A stretch of 64,000 bases of DNA from Colletotrichum lupini (lineage: Eukaryota; Ascomycota; Sordariomycetes; Glomerellales; Glomerellaceae), in assembly GCF_023278565.1 (NCBI RefSeq), contig NC_064675.1:5952001-6016000 (forward strand). The letters run 5' to 3'. Shown in pieces: positions 55,497 through 64,000 of this stretch. The position numbers were made by a program, and so were the translations under genes. The notes below the pieces were generated by a model, which ran no database searches, was not told the origin of the DNA, and saw only the letters and a program-made list of their open reading frames with translations. Position 1 is the stretch's first letter. Every line of letters begins with the position of its first letter.

Positions 55497-56656
55497 TGTG
55501 AAATTGGACGATCTGATGACGTCCCTTTGCTGCCTTTCGTCTTCACTTGGAGCTGGTATTGAGATGACTTGAAGTACAGTCAAGTCAGTCTCGGTGATTG
55601 GTCTACTTGTCGTTAGCCAGTGGTTCAGCTTTGAGCTTTTAAAGTCATGATGCTGGGTCGACTTACAAGATGAAGACGCTCACTTGTAGCTAAGATGGTA
55701 AGAGATCTCGGCTTATCTCTCCCGCACGCCACGAACAGGAAAAGAACAGAATCTTGTTATTGTTGGTGTTGTGGTCTGTTTCCAAGTTGGAAGCTTTCCC
55801 AGGAGCACGCAAAGCTGTGTTGCCCCTCGTCTTCCTTTTTAAGAAGACAAGTACCAGTTACCCGACAAACTACATCTTTCCAGGAAGGTGATGAGGTCGC
55901 CATGACCCGCAACGCCTGGTTCCCCCTCCAATCCATGTTCCCCTCATATGCAAGCGTCTCAATGCACCGCATACCTCACAAAACCCCACACGCGGGCGTC
56001 TCCAAAGGTAAGTAAGGTAAGGTAAGGTACCTAGGCAATCCTTCCCTTGTCGATTATCTTTCTACTTTACCCCGCCGTTATCTCCAATCGTCTTTCCGCG
56101 CGCCGGCCTTCAACGCACCACCGGCATCTTATCGTCAGACTTTCTTTCTCCCCCCCTCCTCTCCAGTGTGAGACACTGAGGTACTGCTTACACAAAAGTT
56201 TAACGTGTAGGAGCTCTCCGATGAACTTCCCACTCGTGCACCCGCGGACCCAGCCGGTCTTGTAAAAGGGTTCACTCTTGAGTCTCTTCCCGTAATGCCC
56301 CGTTCTGGCCGGGGATCAACAAGGGGCAACGCCTGGCCCCGTCCGGAACTGATTAGACGGCGCCGGTGGTTGGCTGTTAACTTACGATGTTAATGCTCGG
56401 CCTCTGGTTGGCTGGGCCGCCGCCAGTTGCCCGCGACCAGGTACTTACACAACCTATCGTATCGACGGATAGATATAAGTCGCTCGGAACCTGTACCGCA
56501 CGGATTTAGTAACGAACCTTATCGTGACTTCTTCCTCGAGATTACACCTCACCCTGATACATGTGATGCTCCCAAGTCTCAACTGACCACATTCATCTCT
56601 GAATCTCTCATCCATCCCCTCTTAACCCCAGTGAAGAAAGCAACAACTAGATCATC
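55497..56656. promoter_or_regulatory. Shared divergent promoter with GATA-type sites
   Basis: This 1.16-kb region separates the decarboxylase (-) from the thymine-7-hydroxylase-like gene (+). Five TTATC (GATAA) cores occur at about 55713, 56054, 56078, 56129 and 56519, plus a CTATCG near 56454. Chance would give two or three GATAA in this length on both strands, so the excess is modest. GATA factors of the AreA/NIT2 group activate nitrogen-scavenging genes, which would suit pyrimidine salvage. An AAGGTAAGGTAAGGTACC repeat lies near 56015-56033, and a GATATAA string at about 56471 may be a TATA element for the plus-strand gene. Confidence 0.45.
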
Positions 56657-57808
56657 ATGGCAGCTACAGCAGTAGACAAGGAAGGCCTCTTCATCCCCGT
56701 GAGTGACATCAGTGACGTACCTTCATCGTAATCGCATATACCTCATGCATCGCAAACTGACATCAACGTCAAGCTCATTGACTTCTCAGCTTTCCTCAAC
56801 GGCAACGCCGCCAAGCGCAAGGAAACAGCAAAGCAAGTCCTCGACGGCTTCCAAAACGCAGGTTTCATCTACCTCGAAAACGTCCCCATCAGCCAGGACC
56901 TCCGCGCCGCCACGTTCGCCAAATCAGCAGACTTCTTCTCCCAGTCCGACGCCGTCAAGCAAGGCCTCGGCTGGACCACCCCGCAGGCCAACCGCGGCTA
57001 CTCCGCCCCCGGCCGCGAAAAGGTCAGCAACCTCACCACCAATGAGGAAATCGAAAAGGTGCGCGCGGGGAACCCGGACCTCAAGGAGAGCTTCGAGATT
57101 GGCCGCGACGGCGAGCCGGACCACCCGAACCAGTGGCCCGTCGAGCGGGATGGCGAGCGCGTGGCCGGGTTCAAGACGCAGATGCTCGAGTTCTTTGGGC
57201 AGTGCAAGGCGCTGCACGTCGAGGTGATGCGCGCCATTGCTGTGGGTATGGGGTTGGAGGACGAGCGGTTCTTTGACGGGTATACCGACGTCGGGGACAA
57301 CACGCTGCGTCTGCTGCATTACCCTTCCGTCGACCCCAACGTCTTCAAGGTGAACCCGGGTCAGGTGCGTGCTGGAGAGCACAGCGATTACGGGTCGATT
57401 ACGCTGCTGTTCCAGGATGACCGCGGTGGGTTGCAGGTGCGGAGTCCGAATGGGCGGTTCGTGGACGCTACGCCTATTGCTGGGACGGTCGTTGTGAATG
57501 CTGGGGATTTGCTTGCGCGGTGGAGCAACGATACCATCAAGAGCACGATTCACCGCGTCGTGGAGCCGCCGCGGAAGCCGGAGGACGGAGAGGAGTATCC
57601 TCCCCGTTACAGCATTGCGTAAGTGACTGCGGTGTATGGTCTTGAAGCTTCTGATGTGCTGACGATGATGGATAGGTACTTTTGCAACCCCAACTTCAAG
57701 AGTCATATCGAGGCTATCCCGGGGACGTATGCCACGGAGGATGAGAAGAAATACGATGGTATAAACAGCGGGCAGTACCTCGTGCAGAGGCTGACGGCCA
57801 CGTACTAG
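56657..57808 (+). CDS. Thymine 7-hydroxylase-like 2-oxoglutarate/Fe(II) dioxygenase
   Basis: Non-heme iron dioxygenase that oxidises the methyl group of thymine stepwise to 5-hydroxymethyl-, 5-formyl- and 5-carboxyuracil. Three exons (56657-56698, 56774-57618, 57676-57808) give 339 aa. The first exon encodes only 14 residues, and the 75-bp intron was set so that LIDFSAFL continues directly after GLFIP, as in the family. The facial triad is in GEHSDYGS (His217, Asp219) and STIHRVV (His274), and the 2-oxoglutarate-binding Arg is in RYS (292-294). ANRGYSAPGREKV, QVRAGEHSDYGSITLLFQD and the C-terminal IEAIPGTYA and YLVQRLTATY are close to Neurospora thymine-7-hydroxylase as I recall it. The alternative is another 2OG oxygenase of the isopenicillin-N-synthase-like group, but length and adjacency to the decarboxylase argue for thymine 7-hydroxylase. 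Confidence 0.93.
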
Positions 57809-58317
57809 CGAAATTGAGAACAGTAAACCAAAAATTTGTAGTCACTTTTTAGAAGCGATCTGAACGTGATCACTTGATATTTTGAGCAACAGGCCCCTCC
57901 AGACGCTTCTCGCAATTTAGTTTCGATTTTTCCGATGAATTCTACTCAAAGGGAAAGGGAATCTTCGGTCTCTTCGGATCGAAGTTCGGGGGCATATACT
58001 CTGCTCTTGGGATAGAAGATCAAAATCATTCTCAATATGGAAAGACTGTCTTCGATTGCACTGTTCACTATATGGGGTGATTAAGATCAGACTGGGTTCA
58101 AAGATCGCACTACGTGGGCATAACGGGAGCAGAAGTTTTGTGACATGATTTGAGAGAGACAGAATAATGAAGAATGATGTTAAGCTATACGGCGTCGTGG
58201 CAAATCCATTTCACCTAGGATAAAGAAATAGCGTAGCATAATAAGAAATATAGTCCGCATGCAGATGACTATGTCTTTATCACTAACAAATGTTCCCACA
58301 TCTCCTCTTGTGTAATC
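57809..58317. other. Convergent intergenic spacer
   Basis: This holds the 3' regions of the dioxygenase (+) and HET-domain (-) genes. It is more AT-rich than its neighbours. No further gene seen. Confidence 0.5.
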
Positions 58318-60624
58318 TCATTGCAGATCCTCCAAGAGCTTTCGTCCACGCATCGCTAGTTTGAGAATTGCTATCGAGCACAATACAGAGACCACTGGGT
58401 TGACTTTAAGCTCCTTGCGGGAACGAGGGAACAAAGTATACATTGAAAAGGGAAACAAAACGGCAAATACCAGGTCTATCTTCTGATAATAAAATTCAAT
58501 GTCGTCATTCCATGGCGCCATCGGCGTGTGCAGAAGTGTGAGACAGGCTTTGGAGCGAATGAGGATGTTCAAGAGCATTAGGCCTTCACACACAAGAGTC
58601 TCCTTCCAGCCGACCATACGTCTTTTGCTATTTAGTAAACAGGCAATGTAGGGAATCTGAATGATGAAGGCATTGTGCATTATAAGCAAAGCATTGCAGT
58701 GCAAGCCACGAGCCCATTGTGGACTCATCCTTGGGCGCAAATTCGTGATGGTCCTGGTAATAGGTGTGGCATATTGGGCCAACGACTGGGTATAAGAAAT
58801 TTTGACAAGAAACCGCTCCTGGTCGAGGAACTTTTCTCGTTCAATCTTAGCCTGGGGAACGCCAGCTTTCAATGAAAAACTGTTCCTAAGTTTTGACAAG
58901 TCGCGAAGTTCATTGCGTGGTATGTGCCAATGAAGTTGACCATGCTGGTTGTCTGATATAAGGTGTTCCAGTTCCACTCCTTTTTGCACAGGCATAGTGT
59001 AGCAGATGAACGGTGGAGGTTCTAGCTGGAGAGAGAACAAGGCTCTGAGGGATGTCCTTTCGTCCAAGACAACGACAAATCCATCCTCATTGCTACTGTT
59101 ATCTTGTTTGCCATCCACCGGGATTTTCTTATAGTGAAGAAGAATTCGTGACCAGCACTGAGTGTCAACTTCCGCAAATATCGAACCCCCTTCCTCTTGG
59201 TAATAAGACTCTGACTCTACTTTTACTAAGCGTGTGGCCCAATCGTCTGGGCCTTGGATTCGGATGACTGCTCTCCTCCAATTGTTCCAAAGAGATCGTT
59301 CGTGAGACAGACGCTGCTGATCAGACTTGAGAAGGCAAAAAGTCGTTTGTTGACATTTCTTCACAGTCTGCCAAGATAGAGTGACGAGACCATTCGTTTC
59401 CCGCTCATACTCGTCGGCGACATCGGTATGATATAGCCTAACCGCAAGAATCTGGTCGAAATTGTTGTCCACCATGCAGTTGAGCACACCGTAGGACGAT
59501 TTCCCCCGGCTTTTGAGGACAGGAAGAGTGACACGTAGACCACGGGTTGTCACATCAGCGCTGAAGTTGCTTTTCTCATAGAAATCCATAGCCTGGGTTG
59601 AGGTCCACCAGGCAAAGTCATCAGGACACTGGGCCAACACCCCTTCGCCCATAAAGATGCCAAATCCACCGTCAAGGTTTTTGACCGGCTTTGGCTTGCC
59701 CTTGTACTTCCATGTCCATGATGGTATCGATTCGTCCGAAGACTGCTTCATCATCTCGGTCTGCGGCCTCTCCAAATTGCTTTCATTCTCGCCCTTCCTT
59801 GCCCATGCGAGTATCGAATCGTCGGAAGCCTGCTTCAGAATCTCGGTTTGCAGTCTTTCAAAAGACCTTTCTCCCTCGCCATAGAGCATGGGCATGTTCA
59901 CATCGAATATCCCAAGGAGAGAGTACGCTACATCCTCCACCCTCGTGGTTTGCCTCCGAGCGGCCCACGACATTCGCACAGCGACCTTAGCGGAGCGAAA
60001 GTCAGGGTGGGGATGCTTTCTAAGGAATCTGGCCGGTATACTGGTAATGGACTCGATCCTGTGCGCCAACGTGGAGCGTGTACCAAATTCTTTCCAGGCG
60101 GCATTAAAGAAGTAGAGGTTTTTAGGAGCGAGCAGCTCCTGCAACGTCCAGCCCCTTGTGAACCACCGACTGCTGCCAAAGTGACTAACGAATGCCGCTG
60201 GAAAGTCGTACTCTTCTGGCTCGTCTGATGGCCACTCATAGTCAACTCGGTCCAGGTCATTGTGGGGCTTGTCATCTTCGATGTAGGCCGGGCATTTCTC
60301 TGGCTGGATATCTTCGAGGTAGGCATAACAGATATGTGATTCTTTGTACCAGCGAAACATAGAGTTGATAGCTTCGGAGAGCTCAGCGCTGCTCGTCTTG
60401 TCGATGCAACAGGTGTCTACCCATACCCATTCAAAGCCATTTTTGGCTGCTAAGCAGCAGAGACCGTTGATTTTGGTGTAGCCTCGCTTCTTGGTGTGAT
60501 CAGGGCGTTCGAGGTCTTGGAAAGTGACCTCGTCGTCGCCCCAGGTGTGTGACAATATCGCATATCTTGGTATATTGATGACGAATTCTTGTAGCTTTCT
60601 CGTTTCGACGTTCAGGAGTCGCAT
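58318..60624 (-). CDS. HET-domain protein with C-terminal hydrophobic segments
   Basis: Heterokaryon-incompatibility-type protein, a fungal class linked to self/non-self recognition and regulated cell death. Single exon of 768 aa. The HET domain occupies about residues 18-165: YAILSHTWGDDEVTF (21-35), the WVWVDTCCIDK block (66-76) and FTRGWTLQELLAPK (155-168). VEDVAYSLLGIFDVNMPMLYGEG (229-251) follows, as in HET-E-like proteins. Next comes an internal duplication: FERLQTEILKQASDDSILAW (255-274) is repeated as LERPQTEMMKQSSDESIPSW (284-303). No NACHT, WD40 or ankyrin domain is present. The C-terminus holds up to four hydrophobic stretches (about 644-665, 677-690, 716-733, 743-757) that may span membranes. 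Codon use is less GC-rich than in neighbours, common in this variable family. Confidence 0.9.
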   Translation of the reverse strand: MRLLNVETRKLQEFVINIPRYAILSHTWGDDEVTFQDLERPDHTKKRGYTKINGLCCLAAKNGFEWVWVDTCCIDKTSSAELSEAINSMFRWYKESHICYAYLEDIQPEKCPAYIEDDKPHNDLDRVDYEWPSDEPEEYDFPAAFVSHFGSSRWFTRGWTLQELLAPKNLYFFNAAWKEFGTRSTLAHRIESITSIPARFLRKHPHPDFRSAKVAVRMSWAARRQTTRVEDVAYSLLGIFDVNMPMLYGEGERSFERLQTEILKQASDDSILAWARKGENESNLERPQTEMMKQSSDESIPSWTWKYKGKPKPVKNLDGGFGIFMGEGVLAQCPDDFAWWTSTQAMDFYEKSNFSADVTTRGLRVTLPVLKSRGKSSYGVLNCMVDNNFDQILAVRLYHTDVADEYERETNGLVTLSWQTVKKCQQTTFCLLKSDQQRLSHERSLWNNWRRAVIRIQGPDDWATRLVKVESESYYQEEGGSIFAEVDTQCWSRILLHYKKIPVDGKQDNSSNEDGFVVVLDERTSLRALFSLQLEPPPFICYTMPVQKGVELEHLISDNQHGQLHWHIPRNELRDLSKLRNSFSLKAGVPQAKIEREKFLDQERFLVKISYTQSLAQYATPITRTITNLRPRMSPQWARGLHCNALLIMHNAFIIQIPYIACLLNSKRRMVGWKETLVCEGLMLLNILIRSKACLTLLHTPMAPWNDDIEFYYQKIDLVFAVLFPFSMYTLFPRSRKELKVNPVVSVLCSIAILKLAMRGRKLLEDLQ

Positions 60625-61356
60625 GTTGTCAAAAATGTACGTGTTGACAGTGATTTAAAAGTTGGTAGATGTTTTTGTTTCGACAGAGAGTGGCTACGGC
60701 GTAAGTACGACTGCTGGCGACCCAAAGTCATACAAACCCCGCGTGTGGTCATGCACCTCGCTCAGCCCCAGCAACTGCGGCGGACACGCCTAGTTGCCTG
60801 CATTTTGCTAAACCAATGAGTAGGCCCGGCGTGACAGGCTTTGGGTTCAAATCGGAATATCCAACGAAAGTGCTGGTCATTTCTGCTTCCTGACTTATGA
60901 CCTTGCCACCTTGACGTTAACTTCAAGATAGGGACCACAACTAGCAGACGATATGAGTGTGTTAGGTAGGGGCATCTGATATGGAAATACGTATTATCAT
61001 ATTACAGGGGACCCTGACTTTGATTTCTGGTTCAAATTGGTTGCTCGAGATGTTTGTCCAAATCCCCATCGCCATGGCACTATGGTGGTTTTGTGGATAG
61101 CTCAGTGCAAGCCAGTCGACGTTGCTTTTCCCACAAGGGAGGCACGAGGTATCTTGAGGGAAGGATACCTATAGGGAGGGATGTTGTCACATGGTGGGGT
61201 GGCAAGGCGGGGCATCCTCCAGGTACCATGTACATGCGCACTGTCCTAACACTGTACACAGACGTCAAGCTCCAAGCTCCAAGCTTCATCAACGACATCG
61301 CATAGCTGATCACAACGCCTCATTATCACTCATGTAACTTACAACGGAAAGACAAG
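60625..61356. other. Divergent intergenic region
   Basis: Promoter region for the HET-domain gene (-) and the hydrolase gene (+). No other gene supported. Two GGTTCAAAT strings (near 60844 and 61028) resemble B boxes but lack A boxes. Confidence 0.5.
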
Positions 61357-62748
61357 ATGAAGAAGACATTACTCATAGTTTTCATCCACGGGTTCAAGGT
61401 ACGTCGGATCATGCTCATTTTAATGACTTCCGATCCCTAACCTTCCGCACAGGGAGGTGACGACACCTTTGGCGACAAGGAAGGCTTCACAGCACAGCTC
61501 CGCGCAGACCTCGCCGCCCTCCTCCCAAAGATCAACGTCAACGTCCTCGTCTATCCCAAATACGAGACGCGCGGCGACCTAGGAGACTGCGTGAGCCGCT
61601 TCCGCGACTGGTAATCCCCGCTTCCCATCACAGCCGACCATCAACCAGGTCATCGTTGACACACTCCCACCAGGCTCCTCGAAAAAGTAATCGACCTAGA
61701 AGTCGCAAACAACACCCCCTCGCCAACAGTAGACCCCTCCGTCCGCGTCGTCCTAGCAGGCCACTCCATGGGCGGCATCGTCGCCGCCGAGACAGTCATA
61801 GGCCTCACCTCGGAAAAGCCAATCTACTCGGAAGACGGCGTCGAGAAGGCGGCGGACTCGTCCACGGCAACCTTCAACAGCCTCATGTTCCCCTACATCC
61901 AGGGCGTCATCGCCTTCGACACGCCGTACCTGGGCATCTCCCCCGGCGTCGTCGCCCACGGCGCAGAGGGCCACTACAACACCGCCAACGCCGCCATGAC
62001 GCAGCTCAGCGGCCTCGGCACCGCTCTCTGGGGCGCGAAGCAAGCCACTTCTTCACCTTCACGAAACAGAGCGCCCGTCGCTGCGCTACCTGCTCCTCCG
62101 GCAAACTCCTCACAGCAAGGCGGTGGATGGGGCTGGGGCAAGATCGCAATGGTAGCAGGCTCCGCCGCCGCCGTGGCAGCGAGCGCGGGAGCGGCGTACT
62201 ACAACCGCGAACACATCACCCAGGGCCTCACCTGGGCGACGTCGCACCTCGAGTTCGTCGGGTGTCTCGCAAAGGGCGCGGAGCTGCAGAAGAGGGTGCA
62301 GTACATGGTCAAGCTCAACCGCGAGCTCGACGTCGGCTTCGCGAATCTGTACACCCGCCTCGGTAAAGCCGCCGGCTCCAAGGAGGTCAGCGTTGTCGGC
62401 ACGGTGCTGGGTCGGGACCGGACGTTCTGTAACCTGCCGAAGCGGGATAATGGTGGGACATGGAAGCAGGCTGTGAATGATATCGCTACGGAGGAGACGC
62501 AGGCGCATATGAGTGAGTCTACCCCCCTTTTCGCAGTTACCCAAATTGCTCAACGTTATGGACGTAAGTTTTGGTTTTTGCTGACTGGAATGCCAGACAT
62601 GTTTGAACCAAAGATGAACCCGGGGTACGACAGACTCAAGGAAGACGCAGCAACTCTCATCGCCCAGTGGACGCGAAACGAATGGTACGAGTCCAGCGAG
62701 GAAGACAAGCTCGCCATCAAGGAGGCGGGCGAGAGCGCTACCGCTTGA
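61357..62748 (+). CDS. Alpha/beta hydrolase (lipase/esterase-like)
   Basis: Serine hydrolase of unknown substrate. Four exons (61357-61398, 61453-61610, 61674-62512, 62597-62748) give about 396 aa. The N-terminus, TLLIVFIHGFKGGDDTFGD, has the HG oxyanion motif of DUF676/PGAP1-type lipases. The nucleophile elbow is AGHSMGG with Ser98, and VIAFDTPYLGI downstream fits the usual position of the next core strand. An Ala/Gly-rich hydrophobic segment (about 232-251) may anchor it to a membrane, preceded by a Pro/Ser-rich linker. The last intron (62513-62596) is 84 nt, a multiple of three, and contains no stop. If retained it would insert 28 residues; I favour splicing because NMFEPKMNPGYDRL then continues smoothly and a CTGAC branch-like site lies before the acceptor. 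Confidence 0.82.
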
Positions 62749-62925
62749 GACTGTAGACTGTGATGTTTGCTTTTGTTTCTTTATTATTACGGCTGCTGGA
62801 GCAAGGCCGCATTCTTGTAGACGCCCATCCTCTTTTTCTCATTTTTGTCTATAACCATACCCCCGACCATTATATAGTCCTTATACCCACCTAAATTTTG
62901 GATTTCACCCCTTTCAGTTGAGGAA

Positions 62926-63787
62926 TTACTGCGTCTTGGAGCGGCCCGCCTCCTCGGCCTTCAAGTTGCGCATAACCTTGCTTCTCTGCTTCATCATATA
63001 CGTGTACAGAATATACGATCCTATTTTCCCATCAGCACTCCCTCCTCGTAATCACAGATATAAAATGGGGGTAAACATACCAGGAACATAAACAGCAAGG
63101 ATAGCATACGAAACCCACGGCACCATCTCCCCAAACTGCCTAGCCGGCGTCGCAGCGTAGTAGATCAGCACGCACTCGCTCGTGATACCGATAGGGTACA
63201 GCACGAAGAAGGTGTTATAGCGCAGCCACGTCAAGAACTTGGGCTGGAACCCGCTGAGGGTGAGCGCGAAATACGAGTAGCGGATCACCTCGGTGACGCT
63301 CCAGGCGAGCAGCATGGACGAGTACCAGGGGCTGCGGGCGAGGTAGGGGAAGGGGTAGACGACGCCCCAGACGAGGACGAAGCGGGATAGGACTTGCATC
63401 ACGGTCGTGAAGACGGGGGCGCGGACGACGCCTGTGTGGAACCCGTGATTAGCTTTCATTCCCTTGGGTTCGTTACTTCTTCGACTCTGCCGCCTCGGGG
63501 TTGAGGGGAGGACAACGGATAAAAGGGAGTGTAAGGGGGGATCCAAACGAACCGAGCAATGCGTGCAAAACCTCCATGGCAGCCATAGTCTGCGTCCACC
63601 GCGTCCAGTCGCCGACGCCGAGGTGAACGAAATGCGGCCCGCGGAGCGCAAAGAGCGCGACGGTGCGGCCGAGGACGGTGGCCCAGGCGACGGCGGAGAC
63701 GAAGTTGTAGGCGATGAGGTAGCCGTTCTTGAGGGGGGAGGATTGCCGCCTCTGCGGCTTGGCAGCCGCTGTTGCCGTGTCTGCCAT
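62926..63787 (-). CDS. PHS1: Very-long-chain 3-hydroxyacyl-CoA dehydratase Phs1
   Basis: Third enzyme of the ER fatty-acid elongation cycle, dehydrating 3-hydroxyacyl-CoA to trans-2-enoyl-CoA for very-long-chain fatty acids and sphingolipids. Three exons (63787-63553, 63431-63081, 63020-62926) give 226 aa; introns are 121 and 60 bp. It is a multi-pass membrane protein with about six hydrophobic segments: LIAYNFVSAVAWATVLGRTV first, then MEVLHALLGVVRAPV, the WSVTEVIRYSYF block and RYNTFFVLYPIGITSE. Tyr157 and Glu164 in LYPIGITSE have the seven-residue spacing of the catalytic Tyr and Glu of yeast Phs1. The C-terminus (YMMKQRSKVMRNLK, then KTQ) is basic and probably cytosolic, as in the family. 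The 95-nt last exon is easily missed; without it the basic tail is lost. Convergent with the hydrolase gene, 177 bp apart. Confidence 0.92.
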
Positions 63788-64000
63788 TGTTCTTTGCGAT
63801 TGGGGTGGTGGTTCGAGCTTCGTTTGGAGATTTCGGGGAGTGCGATGCGCGGAGAGCTTCGATCGTTGTGTCAGGTACCCGGTGGTGGTGATGATGACAA
63901 GATGGGTGTTTTTTGCAGATGCAAAGCTTCTGGGAAAGATTGTTGAGGGAGGTTGAGCTGCAAGCCAAGGGTCCATCCCACATCCAATTGGGACCGAGGC
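63788..64000. other. Upstream region of PHS1, window end
   Basis: Promoter/leader of the Phs1 gene; nothing else can be supported before the window ends. Confidence 0.5.

Noticed and set aside
60820..61040. tRNA candidates at two GGTTCAAAT strings
   Set aside because: B-box-like strings without an A box or any cloverleaf pairing.
1..64000. Ribosomal RNA, 5S RNA, spliceosomal snRNA, telomere repeats, telomerase RNA template
   Set aside because: I looked for their conserved strings on both strands and found none convincing; a covariance-model search would settle this.

Overview
The window looks like nuclear DNA of a filamentous ascomycete (Pezizomycotina, probably Sordariomycetes). Genes carry short GT-AG introns of 46-121 bp. 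The gene content includes a HET-domain incompatibility-type protein, a secreted large-subunit catalase, a kelch/single-pass membrane protein and a cell-wall-integrity type MAPKK. One AT-rich block shows the CpA/TpG loss expected from repeat-induced point mutation (RIP). The species cannot be named from the sequence alone.

Layout. 1-3.6 kb: no supported gene. 3.65-7.94 kb: secreted catalase (+) facing an SRA/YDG-domain protein (-). 8-11.3 kb: empty. 11.3-13.5 kb: a spliceosomal-type J protein (+) convergent with the mitochondrial Fe-S assembly factor IBA57 (-). 15.3-17.3 kb: kelch-repeat membrane protein (+). 19.2-21.0 kb: a small protein of unknown family (+) followed by a decayed tandem copy. 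21-29 kb and 30-42.6 kb: very gene-poor stretches with one conserved acidic hypothetical protein between them (29.2-30.0 kb, -). They hold microsatellites, poly-G runs, a recurrent TACGGAGTA motif, a RIP-saturated relic (40.4-41.4 kb) and an approximately 87-bp tandem repeat (42.0-42.2 kb). 42.65-44.3 kb: DEAD-box helicase Dbp8 (-). 44.3-49.1 kb: no supported protein gene. 49.1-50.9 kb: MAPKK (+). 51.6-54.0 kb: pseudouridine synthase Pus7 (-). 54.4-57.8 kb: a divergent pair encoding an isoorotate-decarboxylase-like enzyme (-) and a thymine-7-hydroxylase-like dioxygenase (+). 58.3-60.6 kb: HET-domain protein (-). 61.4-62.7 kb: alpha/beta hydrolase (+). 62.9-63.8 kb: 3-hydroxyacyl-CoA dehydratase Phs1 (-).

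The clearest functional link is the divergent pair at 54.4-57.8 kb. Together the two products would turn thymine into uracil: oxidation of the 5-methyl group to a carboxylate, then decarboxylation. They share a 1.16-kb promoter region with several GATA-factor-type sites. Most other genes are housekeeping singletons.

The most unusual unexplained features are two Pol III-like units (A box, hairpin, B box, T-run, no tRNA acceptor stem) near 21.4 and 44.9 kb; the decayed paralogue of the unknown small protein; and the RIP-saturated block beside a tandem repeat. All gene models were read by eye: splice sites were chosen by GT-AG rule, reading frame and family continuity, without transcript data.
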